Source of the DNA: UMGS363 sp051891935
GTDB lineage: Bacteria; Bacillota; Clostridia; Oscillospirales; Ruminococcaceae
Reading direction: 5' to 3'
DNA length: 64,000 bases
Assembly (NCBI GenBank): GCA_051891935.1
Contig: JBJFFR010000183.1
Coordinates: forward strand, 1-64,000
The translations under genes and the position numbers were made by a program. Below the pieces are notes generated by a model. The model searched no databases and was not told the origin of the DNA. It worked only from the letters and a program-made list of their open reading frames with translations. Below are positions 33,554 through 42,809 of the stretch, piece by piece; positions within the stretch are counted from its first letter, which is position 1, and each line of letters starts with the position of its first letter.

Positions 33554-35527
33554 TTATCCCTCAACAAGGCGAACCTGATCGCCTGCATTGATAGGCTTTG
33601 TCGATGTGGAAATGATGAAGTCGCTCTGTGCAACGCCCGTTACGGCAGTGTTCACGCCGTCCGAGGCAATTACGGTGATATCGCAGCGCTTTGCAATATA
33701 GCGGTTTCCGAGAGGACTGCTCTTTGCGATAACGGTAAGAACGAACTTGCCGTTGGAGTCTTCTTTTATAGCGTTGTTCGGGATGATACATTCATACGGC
33801 TGACCCTTTCCGCCGAGGACGAGCTGGAGCGACTGACCGGGAGTAACATCGCCCGAAACGTCGAAAACGAGCTGCTTGTTCTGTGCGTTAGAGGGGTCTG
33901 CCTTTATCTGCGTGAGCTTTGCCTGCGCATCACCGCCCCAGAAATACTGTATTTCTGCCATATCGCCGATCTTGACCTTTTTAGCCTGATCAAGCGTTAC
34001 GGAGAAGCTTGCGGTATATCCCTTTTCCACCATTTCGATAGAAGCTGCCGACGTACCCGATTCGAGCGTTTCGCCTGGAACGACCTTCATAGAGCTTATA
34101 ATACCTGCGACGGGTGCTGTGATCTCACCGCCCTGTGCGTTGTTTTTAAGCTTTTGGATATTGCCTTCAAGACGCTTTATCTCACTCTGCATAGCTTCGA
34201 TCTCAATGTTTGTTTTTCCGGCAGCGACAAGATCTTCGTTCTGCTTCTTTTCAAGATTGATCTTCATAGTTTCAAGAGAGCGTTCGTTTTCCGTTATTTT
34301 CTGTTTTGTTTCATTATCGGTTTCAATCTTTTTCTTGATCGTTTCAATTTCAGATTCAACCTTTTTCTTGTCGGCTTCGGCGGTTTCGATGTTTGATTTT
34401 ATTTCGTCTATCTTGGAGACATTTGTTTCTAATTTTGCTTTTAATTTTTTCTTTTCGGAATTGATTTTTTTGCTGACTTCCAGTTTTTTAAGATTGAGTG
34501 TGTTCTGTGCGTCGTTGTATTTATTCTCAAACTGCAGCTGATTTCTTGTAGAAACCTGGAGCTTGAGGTTTATGAGATTGTCGGTAGTTTGCTTGTTATA
34601 CATTTCATAAAGCTCTGATCTTGCTCTGCCGAGGTCTATTTTTGTTAGGATAAGGCTTTCATTTATGCTTGAAGCGTCGCCTTTGGTTTCATCAATAAGC
34701 GCCCAAAAATACTGATCTTCGAGGGAAGCGGCCTGTGCCTGGAGCTTCTGCACCTCGGCGTTTTTTTGTGCGATATCCTCGTTCGTTACCATATCGCCGA
34801 GTTCTTTTGTATATTGTTCGACCTCTTTTTCGTATTTTTCCTTTTTGCCTTTATAGTTAACAACGGACGTATATATAGGGGAAAGCTCATTGCTGTAAAC
34901 ATTGTCGAGAGCATCATAATCATCCGAGCCGAGTGAGGAAAGCTGTTCGGTGATACTTGTAAGCTTGTTTTCATAATCCTTTTTCTCTTTTTCAAGTCCG
35001 CTGCATTCTTTTGTAAGCGAAAGGATCATTTCTTCAAGCTCCTTTTGCTTCTCTGCTTCTTTCGAGTAGTCATTATTGCCGCCAAGACTTGCTTTAAGAC
35101 GTTCGATGTCTTCTTCAAGGTTCTTTATCTCAAGCTCTTCCAATGAATAATCTGCGCCTAAGTCAAGGAGCTTTGAACGATAGTCGTTCCGTGCTGTTTC
35201 AAGCTCTTTCTCGGCAGGTTCAAGGTCGGGGATCTCGCCGTTGAACCGCAGGAGCACCTGACCCTTTTCAACGGTATCGCCCTGCTTTACTTCAACGGAA
35301 TCGATCGTCCTTGATGCGCCGTTGTATTTTACCTCATACTGCTGTGCGGCTTCAACGGTCACAGTACCTCTGATCTGCTCGGAAAGGCTTCCGCTCTGGA
35401 CATATTTTGCCGAAACCTCGGGCAGAGAATAGTTCATTATCGTATTGGAGAAAAACGTCAGCAAAAGCATTATCGTAAGGAAAATTATTGCTGCCGTTTT
35501 GACCCATTCACGTTTTTTATTGTCCAT
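33554..35527 (-). CDS. HlyD/MacA-like membrane fusion adaptor with long coiled coil
   Basis: 657 residues. One membrane anchor (about 10-29), a split lipoyl/barrel-sandwich domain (EVKYNGASRTIDSVEVKQGDTVEKGQVLLRF near 65-95 and APVAGIISSMKVVPGETLESGTSA near 470), a very long alpha-hairpin between them (about 100-460, rich in Lys/Glu) and C-terminal beta-barrel domains. Such adaptors belong to tripartite or Gram-positive exporters; here it sits 14 bp after a sugar-import permease gene. The hairpin is far longer than in typical MacA, so it could span much of the cell wall. Confidence 0.85.
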   Translation of the reverse strand: MDNKKREWVKTAAIIFLTIMLLLTFFSNTIMNYSLPEVSAKYVQSGSLSEQIRGTVTVEAAQQYEVKYNGASRTIDSVEVKQGDTVEKGQVLLRFNGEIPDLEPAEKELETARNDYRSKLLDLGADYSLEELEIKNLEEDIERLKASLGGNNDYSKEAEKQKELEEMILSLTKECSGLEKEKKDYENKLTSITEQLSSLGSDDYDALDNVYSNELSPIYTSVVNYKGKKEKYEKEVEQYTKELGDMVTNEDIAQKNAEVQKLQAQAASLEDQYFWALIDETKGDASSINESLILTKIDLGRARSELYEMYNKQTTDNLINLKLQVSTRNQLQFENKYNDAQNTLNLKKLEVSKKINSEKKKLKAKLETNVSKIDEIKSNIETAEADKKKVESEIETIKKKIETDNETKQKITENERSLETMKINLEKKQNEDLVAAGKTNIEIEAMQSEIKRLEGNIQKLKNNAQGGEITAPVAGIISSMKVVPGETLESGTSAASIEMVEKGYTASFSVTLDQAKKVKIGDMAEIQYFWGGDAQAKLTQIKADPSNAQNKQLVFDVSGDVTPGQSLQLVLGGKGQPYECIIPNNAIKEDSNGKFVLTVIAKSSPLGNRYIAKRCDITVIASDGVNTAVTGVAQSDFIISTSTKPINAGDQVRLVEG

Positions 35528-35541
35528 TATATAACCTCCTT

Positions 35542-36477
35542 TTAACCCTTTATGCCGCCCGAATAAGCTATTCCTTCAACGAGATATTCTTCGCCGTAAA
35601 GGAACATAAGCAGCGTGGGTATCATATAGATCGTCGCAACAGCGAACGCAAGTCCTATCTCTCCCGAATTTATCCTTGAAAGGAAAACTGACAGCGGATA
35701 AAGATTTTCGTCCGAAAGGAGAATGAGCGGCTGTTCGACCATATTCCAGTAATCAATAAATACGAGGATAATTACCGAGAATATTACGCTCTTGCATAAG
35801 GGGAGCGCAATATAGCGGAAGATCTGCATCTCGCCTGCGCCGTCAAGCTTTGCGGCTTCAATGATCGCTTCGGGGATACGCTTCATGACCTTTGTCAGCA
35901 GGAATACCGAGTAGGGTGTGAATACTGCCGGGAGGATTATAGCCCAGCGTGTGTTCAGTATGCCGAGCTTATCCGCAACAAGGTAGTTCGGTACGAGCGT
36001 AACCTGATACGGCATCATCATTACGATCACATACACGAAGAAAAGTATCTCCTTTAGTCTTCCTTTAAGTCGGGCAAAGCCGTAGGAAGCGAATGCAGCA
36101 ATCGCAAGCTGGAAGATCACTATCGGGATAACAAGTATCACCGAGTTCCAGAATTTGAACAGATAATCGGGGCTTTTGAAAAGCACCGTAAAATACTGCG
36201 AAAATGATACCATATCGGGGATGAATTTAAGATTGACCTTTTCGGAGATGAAGGTCTTTCCGCCCGATTCGGTCGTTGAGAAAACCGAGCCGTAGTTTGC
36301 GGATATCTCCGAAGAGGACATGAACGAGTTTGCTATCGTCAGCACTGTCGGCATAAGGAATATAAGTGCCGCAGCAGCAGCGAAAAGAGTCATCACCGCA
36401 AGAACTATTTTATTTTGGCAGCGGCTGAAGCTTTTCTTTTTGCGAAGAGGTTTTTGTACTGTATTTTCAGCTGTCAT
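35542..36477 (-). CDS. Carbohydrate ABC transporter permease, MalG-like
   Basis: 311 residues, six membrane segments. The ATPase-contact EAA loop is intact (EAAKLDGAGEMQIFRYIALPLCKSV). The N-terminal region carries an external loop (SSSEISANYGSVFSTTESGGKTFIS) longer than usual. It overlaps the upstream permease by four bases (ATGA), so the two are coupled. CUT1 sugar or oligosaccharide transport is the family role. The ATPase would have to be a shared MsmK-like protein encoded elsewhere. Confidence 0.9.
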   Translation of the reverse strand: MTAENTVQKPLRKKKSFSRCQNKIVLAVMTLFAAAAALIFLMPTVLTIANSFMSSSEISANYGSVFSTTESGGKTFISEKVNLKFIPDMVSFSQYFTVLFKSPDYLFKFWNSVILVIPIVIFQLAIAAFASYGFARLKGRLKEILFFVYVIVMMMPYQVTLVPNYLVADKLGILNTRWAIILPAVFTPYSVFLLTKVMKRIPEAIIEAAKLDGAGEMQIFRYIALPLCKSVIFSVIILVFIDYWNMVEQPLILLSDENLYPLSVFLSRINSGEIGLAFAVATIYMIPTLLMFLYGEEYLVEGIAYSGGIKG

Positions 36478-37406
36478 TCCGTATCCTCCCCGAACTTGTT
36501 TTCAGCATAGAACAGCAGCGCAAGGATAACTATCATAACTGCCGACATTATTATCGCAGCCGCCGAAAGCTTCTGATAATCGAGCGATCGGAACGTGTTG
36601 TTCATAAAATGCTGGAGCATATAGATCGAATCGTATGGATAATCGCCCGTGAGCAGATAAACCTCACGGAAGACCTTGAACGAGTTGATGAGCGAAAGTA
36701 TCGCAACAAAAAGTATTGTCGGCGAAAGATGACGCAGCTTTATATGGAAGAACTTGTACCAGCTGCCTGCGCCTTCAAGCGTTGCGACTTCAAGCTGATC
36801 CCTTGAGATGCCGCCGAGCGCCGAAAGAAACAGTATCATATTATATCCGAGGTTTTTCCATAGAAAAAGCACTGTTACAACGATCATTGCCTTGTCGGAT
36901 TTGAGCCAGTCGATCCTGTCTGCGCCGAATTTCGTGAGTATTTCGTTGAGCGTTCCGTTGTAGTGGAAAATAACCTGCCAGATGAGCACGACCGAAGCGA
37001 CGGGAACCATCATCGGGCAGAGAAAGCTTGCCCTGAACTGGCTGACGAGCGGAATTTTCGCATCGAGGAGCATCGCAAGTCCAAGTCCGAGAACGACAGC
37101 GAGCGGAACGGATGTCAGCGAAAATTTAAGCGTGTTTATCGCCGCTTTTTTGAATGCGCTGTTTTTGAGCAGACTTATGTAGTTGTCAAGAAAAACAAAT
37201 TCCTTATTTATAGGGTTATCGACCACCGAATAGAAAAGTATTACCATAAACGGCACTATGAAAAATATCATAACGCCGATGAAGCTTGGTGCTATGCAGG
37301 CTATCGGGAAAGCTTTTGCTTTAAGCGGCGTTTTCGGTGGCTTTTCCTTTGCCTTTTTGGGGGGGCGGTCTTTTATTTTATCAGGCTTCTCGCCTATTTT
37401 TTTCAT
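36474..37406 (-). CDS. Carbohydrate ABC transporter permease, MalF/UgpA-like
   Basis: About 310 residues with six membrane segments after a basic, proline-rich N-terminus (KPDKIKDRPPKKAKEKPP). EAA motif region: EVATLEGAGSWYKFFHIKLRHLSPTI. First gene of the operon. I place the start at the ATG at 37406, 12 nt after GGGAG; the ATGs at 37418 and 37454 are alternatives, but the former lies on the ribosome site. Partner of the MalG-like permease. Confidence 0.88.
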   Translation of the reverse strand: MKKIGEKPDKIKDRPPKKAKEKPPKTPLKAKAFPIACIAPSFIGVMIFFIVPFMVILFYSVVDNPINKEFVFLDNYISLLKNSAFKKAAINTLKFSLTSVPLAVVLGLGLAMLLDAKIPLVSQFRASFLCPMMVPVASVVLIWQVIFHYNGTLNEILTKFGADRIDWLKSDKAMIVVTVLFLWKNLGYNMILFLSALGGISRDQLEVATLEGAGSWYKFFHIKLRHLSPTILFVAILSLINSFKVFREVYLLTGDYPYDSIYMLQHFMNNTFRSLDYQKLSAAAIIMSAVMIVILALLFYAENKFGEDTE

Positions 37407-37479
37407 GGATCTTTTCATCTCCCGGTAAGATTCAAAAAATTGGCATTGGATCAAATATTATTCCTTATTTCGTTCCTAC

Positions 37480-37490
37480 ATTATAGCACA
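37480..37490 (-). promoter_or_regulatory. Extended -10 promoter of the transport operon
   Basis: On the minus strand TGCTATAAT, an extended -10 (TATAAT at 37480-37485), about 75 bp before the first gene; no good -35 box. Confidence 0.5.
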
Positions 37491-37584
37491 CTTATTTATA
37501 TTTTTCCACATTATACAAAAACTGTAATCTAATTTTAAACATTTCAACAAAAAGCGCTTTTTTGTTACCGTTTTGCAATAATTA

Positions 37585-37745
37585 ATACTAATAACCATTT
37601 GTTCTATGGATAAAGACGGTGGATAGAATACGACCAATCAAGGAAAACGACCGCAGGCAGGCTGCCGCCTGTCAAGGGAGTTTGACGCAGAGTGGGCGTA
37701 TTATAGCCGCCGTATTTTATCCATAGGTTAAATGGTTATTAGTAT
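37585..37745. repeat. ATACTAA-ended palindromic element, copy 2
   Basis: Terminal inverted repeats 37585-37614/37716-37745 match in about 27 of 30 positions. The interior contains AGGCAGGCTGCCGCCTGTC (from 37655), also found in the element at 3.9-4.1 kb. No ORF. It lies between the divergent transport operon and the VTC-domain gene. Confidence 0.85.
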
Positions 37746-37827
37746 AAATCCCTTGAAAAAATCTAAGGTTGTTTTAAGGTATGTTAATTATACTTTAATT
37801 CAAAGTAAACAGTAAAGGATGATGAGA

Positions 37828-38505
37828 ATGGAGCAGAAGTTCCGTCACGAATATAAACATTCAATATCGCCCGTTGATGCGGCCGTGCTTCGTATGCGGC
37901 TTTCCAAGGTTATGCAGAAGGACAGCTTCTCGGTCGGCGGAAAATACGGGATAAGAAGCCTTTATTTCGACAATCTTTTCGATAAGGCTCTGCTTGAAAA
38001 AATAAATGGCGTAAGCTGCCGTGAAAAGTTCCGAATACGGTATTACAACGGCGATACGTCCTTTATCCGACTTGAAAAAAAGAGCAAGCTCGGAGGACTT
38101 ACCTCAAAGCAGAGCGTACCGCTGACGCTTGAACAGGCTGATCTGCTTGCGCACGGAACTGCCGTTCGTGACAGCGGAAACGAGCTTATTGACGAACTTG
38201 CGTTCAAAATGGACACGCAGCTTTTAAAGCCGAAAACCATAGTCGATTATACCCGTGAGGCGTTCGTTTTTCCTCCGGGAAATGTCCGTGTAACGCTCGA
38301 CTGTGACATCCGAACGGGAACGGAGCCGACCGAGCTGATTAATACGAACTGCGTGACCGTTCCGTCGTGTGAGGATATCATCCTTGAAGTAAAATGGGAT
38401 GAATTTCTGCCCTCGGTAATTGCGGATATAATACAGCTCGGCAGCAGACAGACCTCGTCCTTCTCAAAATATGCAGCCTGCAGGCTTTCCTACGGTTTAT
38501 ATTAA
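37828..38505 (+). CDS. VTC-domain (polyphosphate polymerase-like) protein
   Basis: 225 residues forming one VTC/CYTH-type tunnel domain: an N-terminal basic motif (EQKFRHEYKHSI), YGIRSLYFDN, CREKFRIRYYNGD, FIRLEKKSKLGGLTSKQS and an acidic end (ILEVKWDEFLP). Eukaryotic Vtc4 makes polyphosphate from ATP with this fold; bacterial copies are uncharacterised or thought to act on phosphate chains. I chose the ATG at 37828, just after AAAGGATGATG, over 37819. It overlaps nothing but is followed within 28 bp by the DUF4956 gene. Confidence 0.88.
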   Translation: MEQKFRHEYKHSISPVDAAVLRMRLSKVMQKDSFSVGGKYGIRSLYFDNLFDKALLEKINGVSCREKFRIRYYNGDTSFIRLEKKSKLGGLTSKQSVPLTLEQADLLAHGTAVRDSGNELIDELAFKMDTQLLKPKTIVDYTREAFVFPPGNVRVTLDCDIRTGTEPTELINTNCVTVPSCEDIILEVKWDEFLPSVIADIIQLGSRQTSSFSKYAACRLSYGLY

Positions 38506-38533
38506 TACTAATCTTTTTAAAGGAGATAAAACT

Positions 38534-39205
38534 ATGACCTTCAACGATATTTTCAAATCAAGCTTTCTTGAAAACATAACAAGCGTGAGCCTTTTAGATA
38601 TGGCGGTCTCGCTGATTCTTGCATTCGGACTCGGACTTTTCATTTTCTTCGTGTATAAGAAGACCTATTCGGGAGTGATGTATTCATCGGGCTTCGGAGT
38701 AACGCTCATTGCGCTTACAATGATAACGAATCTTGTTATCCTTGCTGTTACCTCAAACGTTGTGCTTTCGCTCGGTATGGTCGGTGCACTTTCAATTGTA
38801 CGTTTCCGCACGGCGATAAAAGAACCGCTCGATATTGCATTCCTCTTCTGGGCGATCGCTGCAGGCATCGTTCTTGCCGCAGGTATGATACCGCTTGCAG
38901 TCATCGGCAGCATTTTCATCGGCGTGATACTAATTATATTCGTCAACAAAAAGCAGCACATAAACCCGTACATTGCCGTTATCAAATGCGACAGTCACGA
39001 AAGTGAAACGGCTGCTCTTGAATTCCTCAAAAAGCAGACGCAGCGCTGCACGGTGAAGAGCAAGACCGCTGTCAACGGCTCGGTCGAGATAAATTACGAG
39101 ATACGCTTAAAGGATGACAACACCGATTTCGTAAATATCCTTTCGGAGATGAACGGCGTTCAGAGTGCTGTTCTTGTAAGCTTTAACGGCGAATATATGG
39201 GTTAA
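38534..39205 (+). CDS. DUF4956 membrane protein
   Basis: 223 residues. Four or so hydrophobic segments (about 18-38, 50-75, 90-110, 112-132) and a conserved core LGMVGALSIVRFRTAIKEPLDIAFLFWAIAAG, the hallmark of the DUF4956 family, then a soluble C-terminal domain with an ACT-like look. AAAGGAG precedes the ATG at 38534. Grouping with a VTC-domain and a CotH gene suggests one functional unit at the membrane; its activity is unknown. Confidence 0.88.
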   Translation: MTFNDIFKSSFLENITSVSLLDMAVSLILAFGLGLFIFFVYKKTYSGVMYSSGFGVTLIALTMITNLVILAVTSNVVLSLGMVGALSIVRFRTAIKEPLDIAFLFWAIAAGIVLAAGMIPLAVIGSIFIGVILIIFVNKKQHINPYIAVIKCDSHESETAALEFLKKQTQRCTVKSKTAVNGSVEINYEIRLKDDNTDFVNILSEMNGVQSAVLVSFNGEYMG

Positions 39206-39229
39206 GAATTATCCTTTGGGAGGAAAACA

Positions 39230-41221
39230 ATGTCAACAAGCAGATACTTCAACAGGATATGCGCTGTTGTTATGGTTTTATGTCTTGTCCTGACCGTGAT
39301 GCTGTGTATTCCCGATAAGATCGGCATCCAAGCCGCTTCACGAACGCTTGGATATGAGGCAAAGCTGTTCGACATCTCTTATGTTCATTCCGTTGATATT
39401 GTAATGGACGATTGGGACAGCTTTATTGAAAGCTGCGAAAACGAGGAATATGCAAGCTGTTCCGCTGTCATCGACGGAGAAGCGTTCAAAAATATTGCTA
39501 TTCGCGCAAAGGGAAACTCATCGTTAAGTCAGGTCGCACAATATGGCAATGACCGTTACAGCTTTAAGCTCGAATTCGACCATTACAATGACGGTGCAAG
39601 CTATTACGGACTTGACAAGCTTTGCCTTAACAACATCATTCAGGACAACACCTATATAAAAGACTACCTTTGCTATACGATGATGAACTCTGCCGGAGTC
39701 GCCGCACCGCTTTGCAGCTTTGCATATATCACCGTAAACGGCGAGGACTGGGGACTTTACCTTGCGGTCGAAGCGATAGAGGACAGCTTTCTTGAACGCA
39801 ATTACAGCGGAACAGGAAATCTCTACAAACCCGACAGCAGCTCCATGGGCGGCGGAAGAGGAAACGGAAAGAATTTCAATCAGGACGATTTCGATTTCAG
39901 CAAAAACGAAAAATTTACTACGTCTTCAAACACGGAAAAAGGCGCATCGGATACCGAAAATGCTGACCGTCAGCCGCCGCAGAGAGGAAATTTAAACGGC
40001 TTCGGAGAAAATGGCGGAAAAGGCGGCTTCGGCGGAATGGGTTCGGACGATGTCAAGCTTGTTTATACCGATGATGATTTTGACAGCTATGAGAACATCT
40101 TCGACAATGCAAAGACCGATATCACCAATGCCGACAAGACCCGTTTGATAAATTCGCTAAAGGTTTTAAGCTCGGACGATGCGGCTTCGGCAGTTGATGC
40201 TGATGCGGTGATAAAATACTTTGCCGTTCACAATTTCGTCTGCAACTTTGACAGCTACACAGGCTCAATGATACACAATTATTACCTTTACGAAAATGAC
40301 GGTATTCTCTCAATGATACCGTGGGATTATAACCTTGCATTCGGCTCGTTTATGGGCGGCGGAGATGGGACTTCAATGATAAACTTCCCGATAGATTCTC
40401 CCGTTTCGGGCGGCGATACCGATTCACGTCCGATGATCGCCTGGATATTCGCCGATGAAAAATACACCGAGCTTTATCATGAAGCGCTTTCGGAATTCAT
40501 TGCAGATTATTTTGAGAGCGGATATTTTGAAACGGAGATCGAACGGGTAAAAGCGCTTATCTCGCCTTATGTTGAAAAGGATCCGACAAAATTCTGTACC
40601 TATGACGAATTCACCGCAGGCATTTCGGCGCTTAAAGAATTCTGCGTTCTCCGTGCAAAAAGCGTGAGAGGGCAGCTTGACGGAACTGTTCCGTCCACAT
40701 CCGAAGCGCAGTCTGCCGACAGCTCCGCACTTATTGACGGTTCTTCCGTGAACATGAGCGCAATGGGTTCGATGTCAATGGGCGGCAGAAAAGAAAATAT
40801 GCAGGGCGGTATGAACGGAAATATGCCGGGTTTTGATCTCGGAATTTCTTCCGAACAAAGCGGCTTTGGCGGCGAACCTCCCGAATTTCCGAATTTTGGC
40901 GGAGAAAGCCTCGAGCAGCCGAACAGCAATGCTCCTTCGAGCGAGCAGGCAGTATCGTCCGATGAAAGATCCACGGGCGGTGAGGATGCGCCAACTTCTC
41001 AAAGCGGTGATGAGGTATCGTCCGAACGGCCCGTGAACGGCAGCTTCGATAAAAACAGTATGTCCGAAGCTTCCCGTGACGAGAACAGCGGCATTGAACG
41101 TTCGCAGCAGTCCTCCGCCGACGGCTCTTCCGACGCAGAAAAGGTAGTTCTTCTTTGTATTTCGGCAGGCGCTCTGCTCGCTGCTCTGCTTCTTTTAAGA
41201 GTTTTCAAAGACAGGATATAA
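39230..41221 (+). CDS. CotH kinase-family surface protein
   Basis: 663 residues. A signal anchor (about 8-30), then the CotH kinase domain (DIVMDDWDSFIESC; IAIRAKGNSSL; YGLDKLCLNN; CSFAYITVNGEDWGLYLAVEAIEDSFLER; MIPWDYNLAFG). CotH proteins are atypical kinases that phosphorylate spore-coat proteins. A Gly-rich insert splits the domain (about 200-280) and the C-terminal third is Ser/Glu-rich low complexity ending in a membrane segment (about 640-660) with a short basic tail. No LPxTG-type motif precedes that segment. GGAGG precedes the ATG. Confidence 0.88.
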   Translation: MSTSRYFNRICAVVMVLCLVLTVMLCIPDKIGIQAASRTLGYEAKLFDISYVHSVDIVMDDWDSFIESCENEEYASCSAVIDGEAFKNIAIRAKGNSSLSQVAQYGNDRYSFKLEFDHYNDGASYYGLDKLCLNNIIQDNTYIKDYLCYTMMNSAGVAAPLCSFAYITVNGEDWGLYLAVEAIEDSFLERNYSGTGNLYKPDSSSMGGGRGNGKNFNQDDFDFSKNEKFTTSSNTEKGASDTENADRQPPQRGNLNGFGENGGKGGFGGMGSDDVKLVYTDDDFDSYENIFDNAKTDITNADKTRLINSLKVLSSDDAASAVDADAVIKYFAVHNFVCNFDSYTGSMIHNYYLYENDGILSMIPWDYNLAFGSFMGGGDGTSMINFPIDSPVSGGDTDSRPMIAWIFADEKYTELYHEALSEFIADYFESGYFETEIERVKALISPYVEKDPTKFCTYDEFTAGISALKEFCVLRAKSVRGQLDGTVPSTSEAQSADSSALIDGSSVNMSAMGSMSMGGRKENMQGGMNGNMPGFDLGISSEQSGFGGEPPEFPNFGGESLEQPNSNAPSSEQAVSSDERSTGGEDAPTSQSGDEVSSERPVNGSFDKNSMSEASRDENSGIERSQQSSADGSSDAEKVVLLCISAGALLAALLLLRVFKDRI

Positions 41222-41293
41222 TACTAATATGAAAACGTTGTCATACCGCACAATATGTCGGCATATTATTATTTCATAACAGTTGAACCATAC

Positions 41294-41349
41294 AAAAAAG
41301 CGTTCGTGATGAGGAATTAGCATTAAAACGGACGCTTTTTATTTTTTTG
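41294..41349 (+). terminator. Terminator of VTC-DUF4956-cotH
   Basis: AAAAAAGCGTTCGT (41294-41307) pairs with ACGGACGCTTTTT (41328-41340) with one mismatch, followed by a T-rich run. Confidence 0.8.
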
Positions 41350-41446
41350 TCTGCTGTCTTTACACAAAAAAAGCTTGTCCGAATAGTGAAATTATTACAA
41401 ATATCAGTTTTTTGATGCAAATATGAAAAAATTCATTGAATTTCTA

Positions 41447-41474
41447 TTGCATTTATCTGCAATTGTGGTATAAT
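41447..41474 (+). promoter_or_regulatory. Promoter of the epimerase gene
   Basis: TTGCAT (41447-41452), 16-bp spacer, TATAAT (41469-41474), 46 bp before the ATG. Confidence 0.7.
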
Positions 41475-41520
41475 ATTTTTATGTAAATATAGAACAAAAG
41501 AATGTGGAGGTAAACTTCTT

Positions 41521-42468
41521 ATGAAAACAGTAATGGTCACCGGTGCATCGGGAATGATTGGCCTTGCTCTTACCGAAACCCTCCTCGATAAAGGTTTCAA
41601 GGTTATCGGCACAGACAGCAAGCCGAATGATTTTGTCAACTCGCCTAACTACAGCTTTGTTCAGGCGTCTATTGATGATAAAGACAATATAACAAATATT
41701 CTCAACGGCACCAGCATAGACGCTCTCGTTCATCTTGCCTGCTCCTGCGATAACGATCTTGGTCCGATAATCACTTCGGCTGAAGAAAAGCAGAGCGCAG
41801 TTGTTGACAAATACCTTTACAAGGCTGCTGTTGACGCAGGCGTCGGCGATATTATACTTTTAAGTACATATCAGGTGTATGCTCCGCAGAAAACTCGTGA
41901 GCCTATCCGTGAAACTTCCGATGAAAAGCCGACAACCGCTTACGGAAAGATGAAATACGAAAGCGAAAAGGCAGTGGCAAAGATCGTTACAAAGAGTGCG
42001 TCCTGCAAGTGCGTTATCGCCCGTGTTTCGCCTGTATATACAAAGGCCTTTACCGACAATCTCAAGGCAAAGATCTATGATCCGAAGGAAGGCTGCGCGT
42101 TCGTATACGGCTACGGCGATTACGGTTACTCCTTCTGCTGCGTATATAATCTCGTTGATTTCATTGTCGGCGTTCTCAATATTGCTCCCGGAGTAAACTA
42201 TATGGGCGTTTACAATGTATGCGATACAAAGCCTATCGCTGCAAAAGATATCCTCGATCTTCTCCGTGAACGTCACGCTATCGGCGCAGTTGTTCAGCGT
42301 AACCTCGGTTCGGAGGGTATAAAGGGTCTGTTCAATTTCGGCGGCGGCAGCGGAAAGAACGACTACCGCTACAACGATATCAGCCTTGCCTGCAGCAATA
42401 TTTCCTACGATAACACAAAGGCACAGCGTATCTCGGCATTCCGCTGGAAGCTTTCCAACACAAAGTAA
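41521..42468 (+). CDS. NAD(P)-dependent epimerase/dehydratase (extended SDR)
   Basis: 315 residues. The Rossmann motif GASGMIG near the N-terminus, an acidic NAD-selecting residue in KVIGTD, and the catalytic YxxxK within TTAYGKMKYESEKA. Extended SDRs of this type act on nucleotide sugars or similar substrates. Binding residues for a particular sugar cannot be judged. GGAGG precedes the ATG. Single-gene unit with promoter and terminator. Confidence 0.9.
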   Translation: MKTVMVTGASGMIGLALTETLLDKGFKVIGTDSKPNDFVNSPNYSFVQASIDDKDNITNILNGTSIDALVHLACSCDNDLGPIITSAEEKQSAVVDKYLYKAAVDAGVGDIILLSTYQVYAPQKTREPIRETSDEKPTTAYGKMKYESEKAVAKIVTKSASCKCVIARVSPVYTKAFTDNLKAKIYDPKEGCAFVYGYGDYGYSFCCVYNLVDFIVGVLNIAPGVNYMGVYNVCDTKPIAAKDILDLLRERHAIGAVVQRNLGSEGIKGLFNFGGGSGKNDYRYNDISLACSNISYDNTKAQRISAFRWKLSNTK

Positions 42469-42474
42469 AAAGAT

Positions 42475-42505
42475 AAGGGGGCTGTTTCGGCAGTCCCTTT
42501 TTCTT
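42475..42505 (+). terminator. Terminator of the epimerase gene
   Basis: AAGGGGGCTG/CAGTCCCTT stem (42475-42499) with a T-rich tail. Confidence 0.7.
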
Positions 42506-42520
42506 TAATCCAACAAAAAA

Positions 42521-42547
42521 CAGCACCAAATTTTGCTTTTGGTGCTG
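42521..42547 (-). terminator. Terminator of the MNT-HEPN-zinc-ribbon cassette
   Basis: A perfect 10-bp stem CAGCACCAAA/TTTGGTGCTG flanked by A and T runs, so it can act for both converging units. Confidence 0.82.
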
Positions 42548-42553
42548 AATTTT

Positions 42554-42799
42554 TTATCTTGGACTATCATTTTTACCATGTCCGCAAGCAGGACAGACAA
42601 CATTGTTTCCGCTGCATCTTAAGCCACAGTATTCGCAGTTCCATCTATCGTCATTTTCATCATAAAGCTTGATAATATGACCGCAGCGCGGACAGACCGA
42701 GCCGTTCATCTGACGGTCTTTGTACTTCTTGCCGCAGTAAACACAAGTTATTCCCATAAGGGATTCTTGCACTTTTGTTCTTTTTCTGAAGAAAAGCAT
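42554..42799 (-). CDS. Small zinc-ribbon protein
   Basis: 81 residues with four CxxC knuckles (CVYCGK, CPRCGH, CEYCGL, CPACGH), enough for two zinc sites. Likely a cytoplasmic nucleic-acid or protein-binding module. It begins 10 bp after the HEPN gene with an AGGTAG site and appears to be the third gene of that cassette. The methionine at residue 15 is a possible alternative start. No named function. Confidence 0.75.
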   Translation of the reverse strand: MLFFRKRTKVQESLMGITCVYCGKKYKDRQMNGSVCPRCGHIIKLYDENDDRWNCEYCGLRCSGNNVVCPACGHGKNDSPR

Positions 42800-42809
42800 T
42801 TATGCTACC

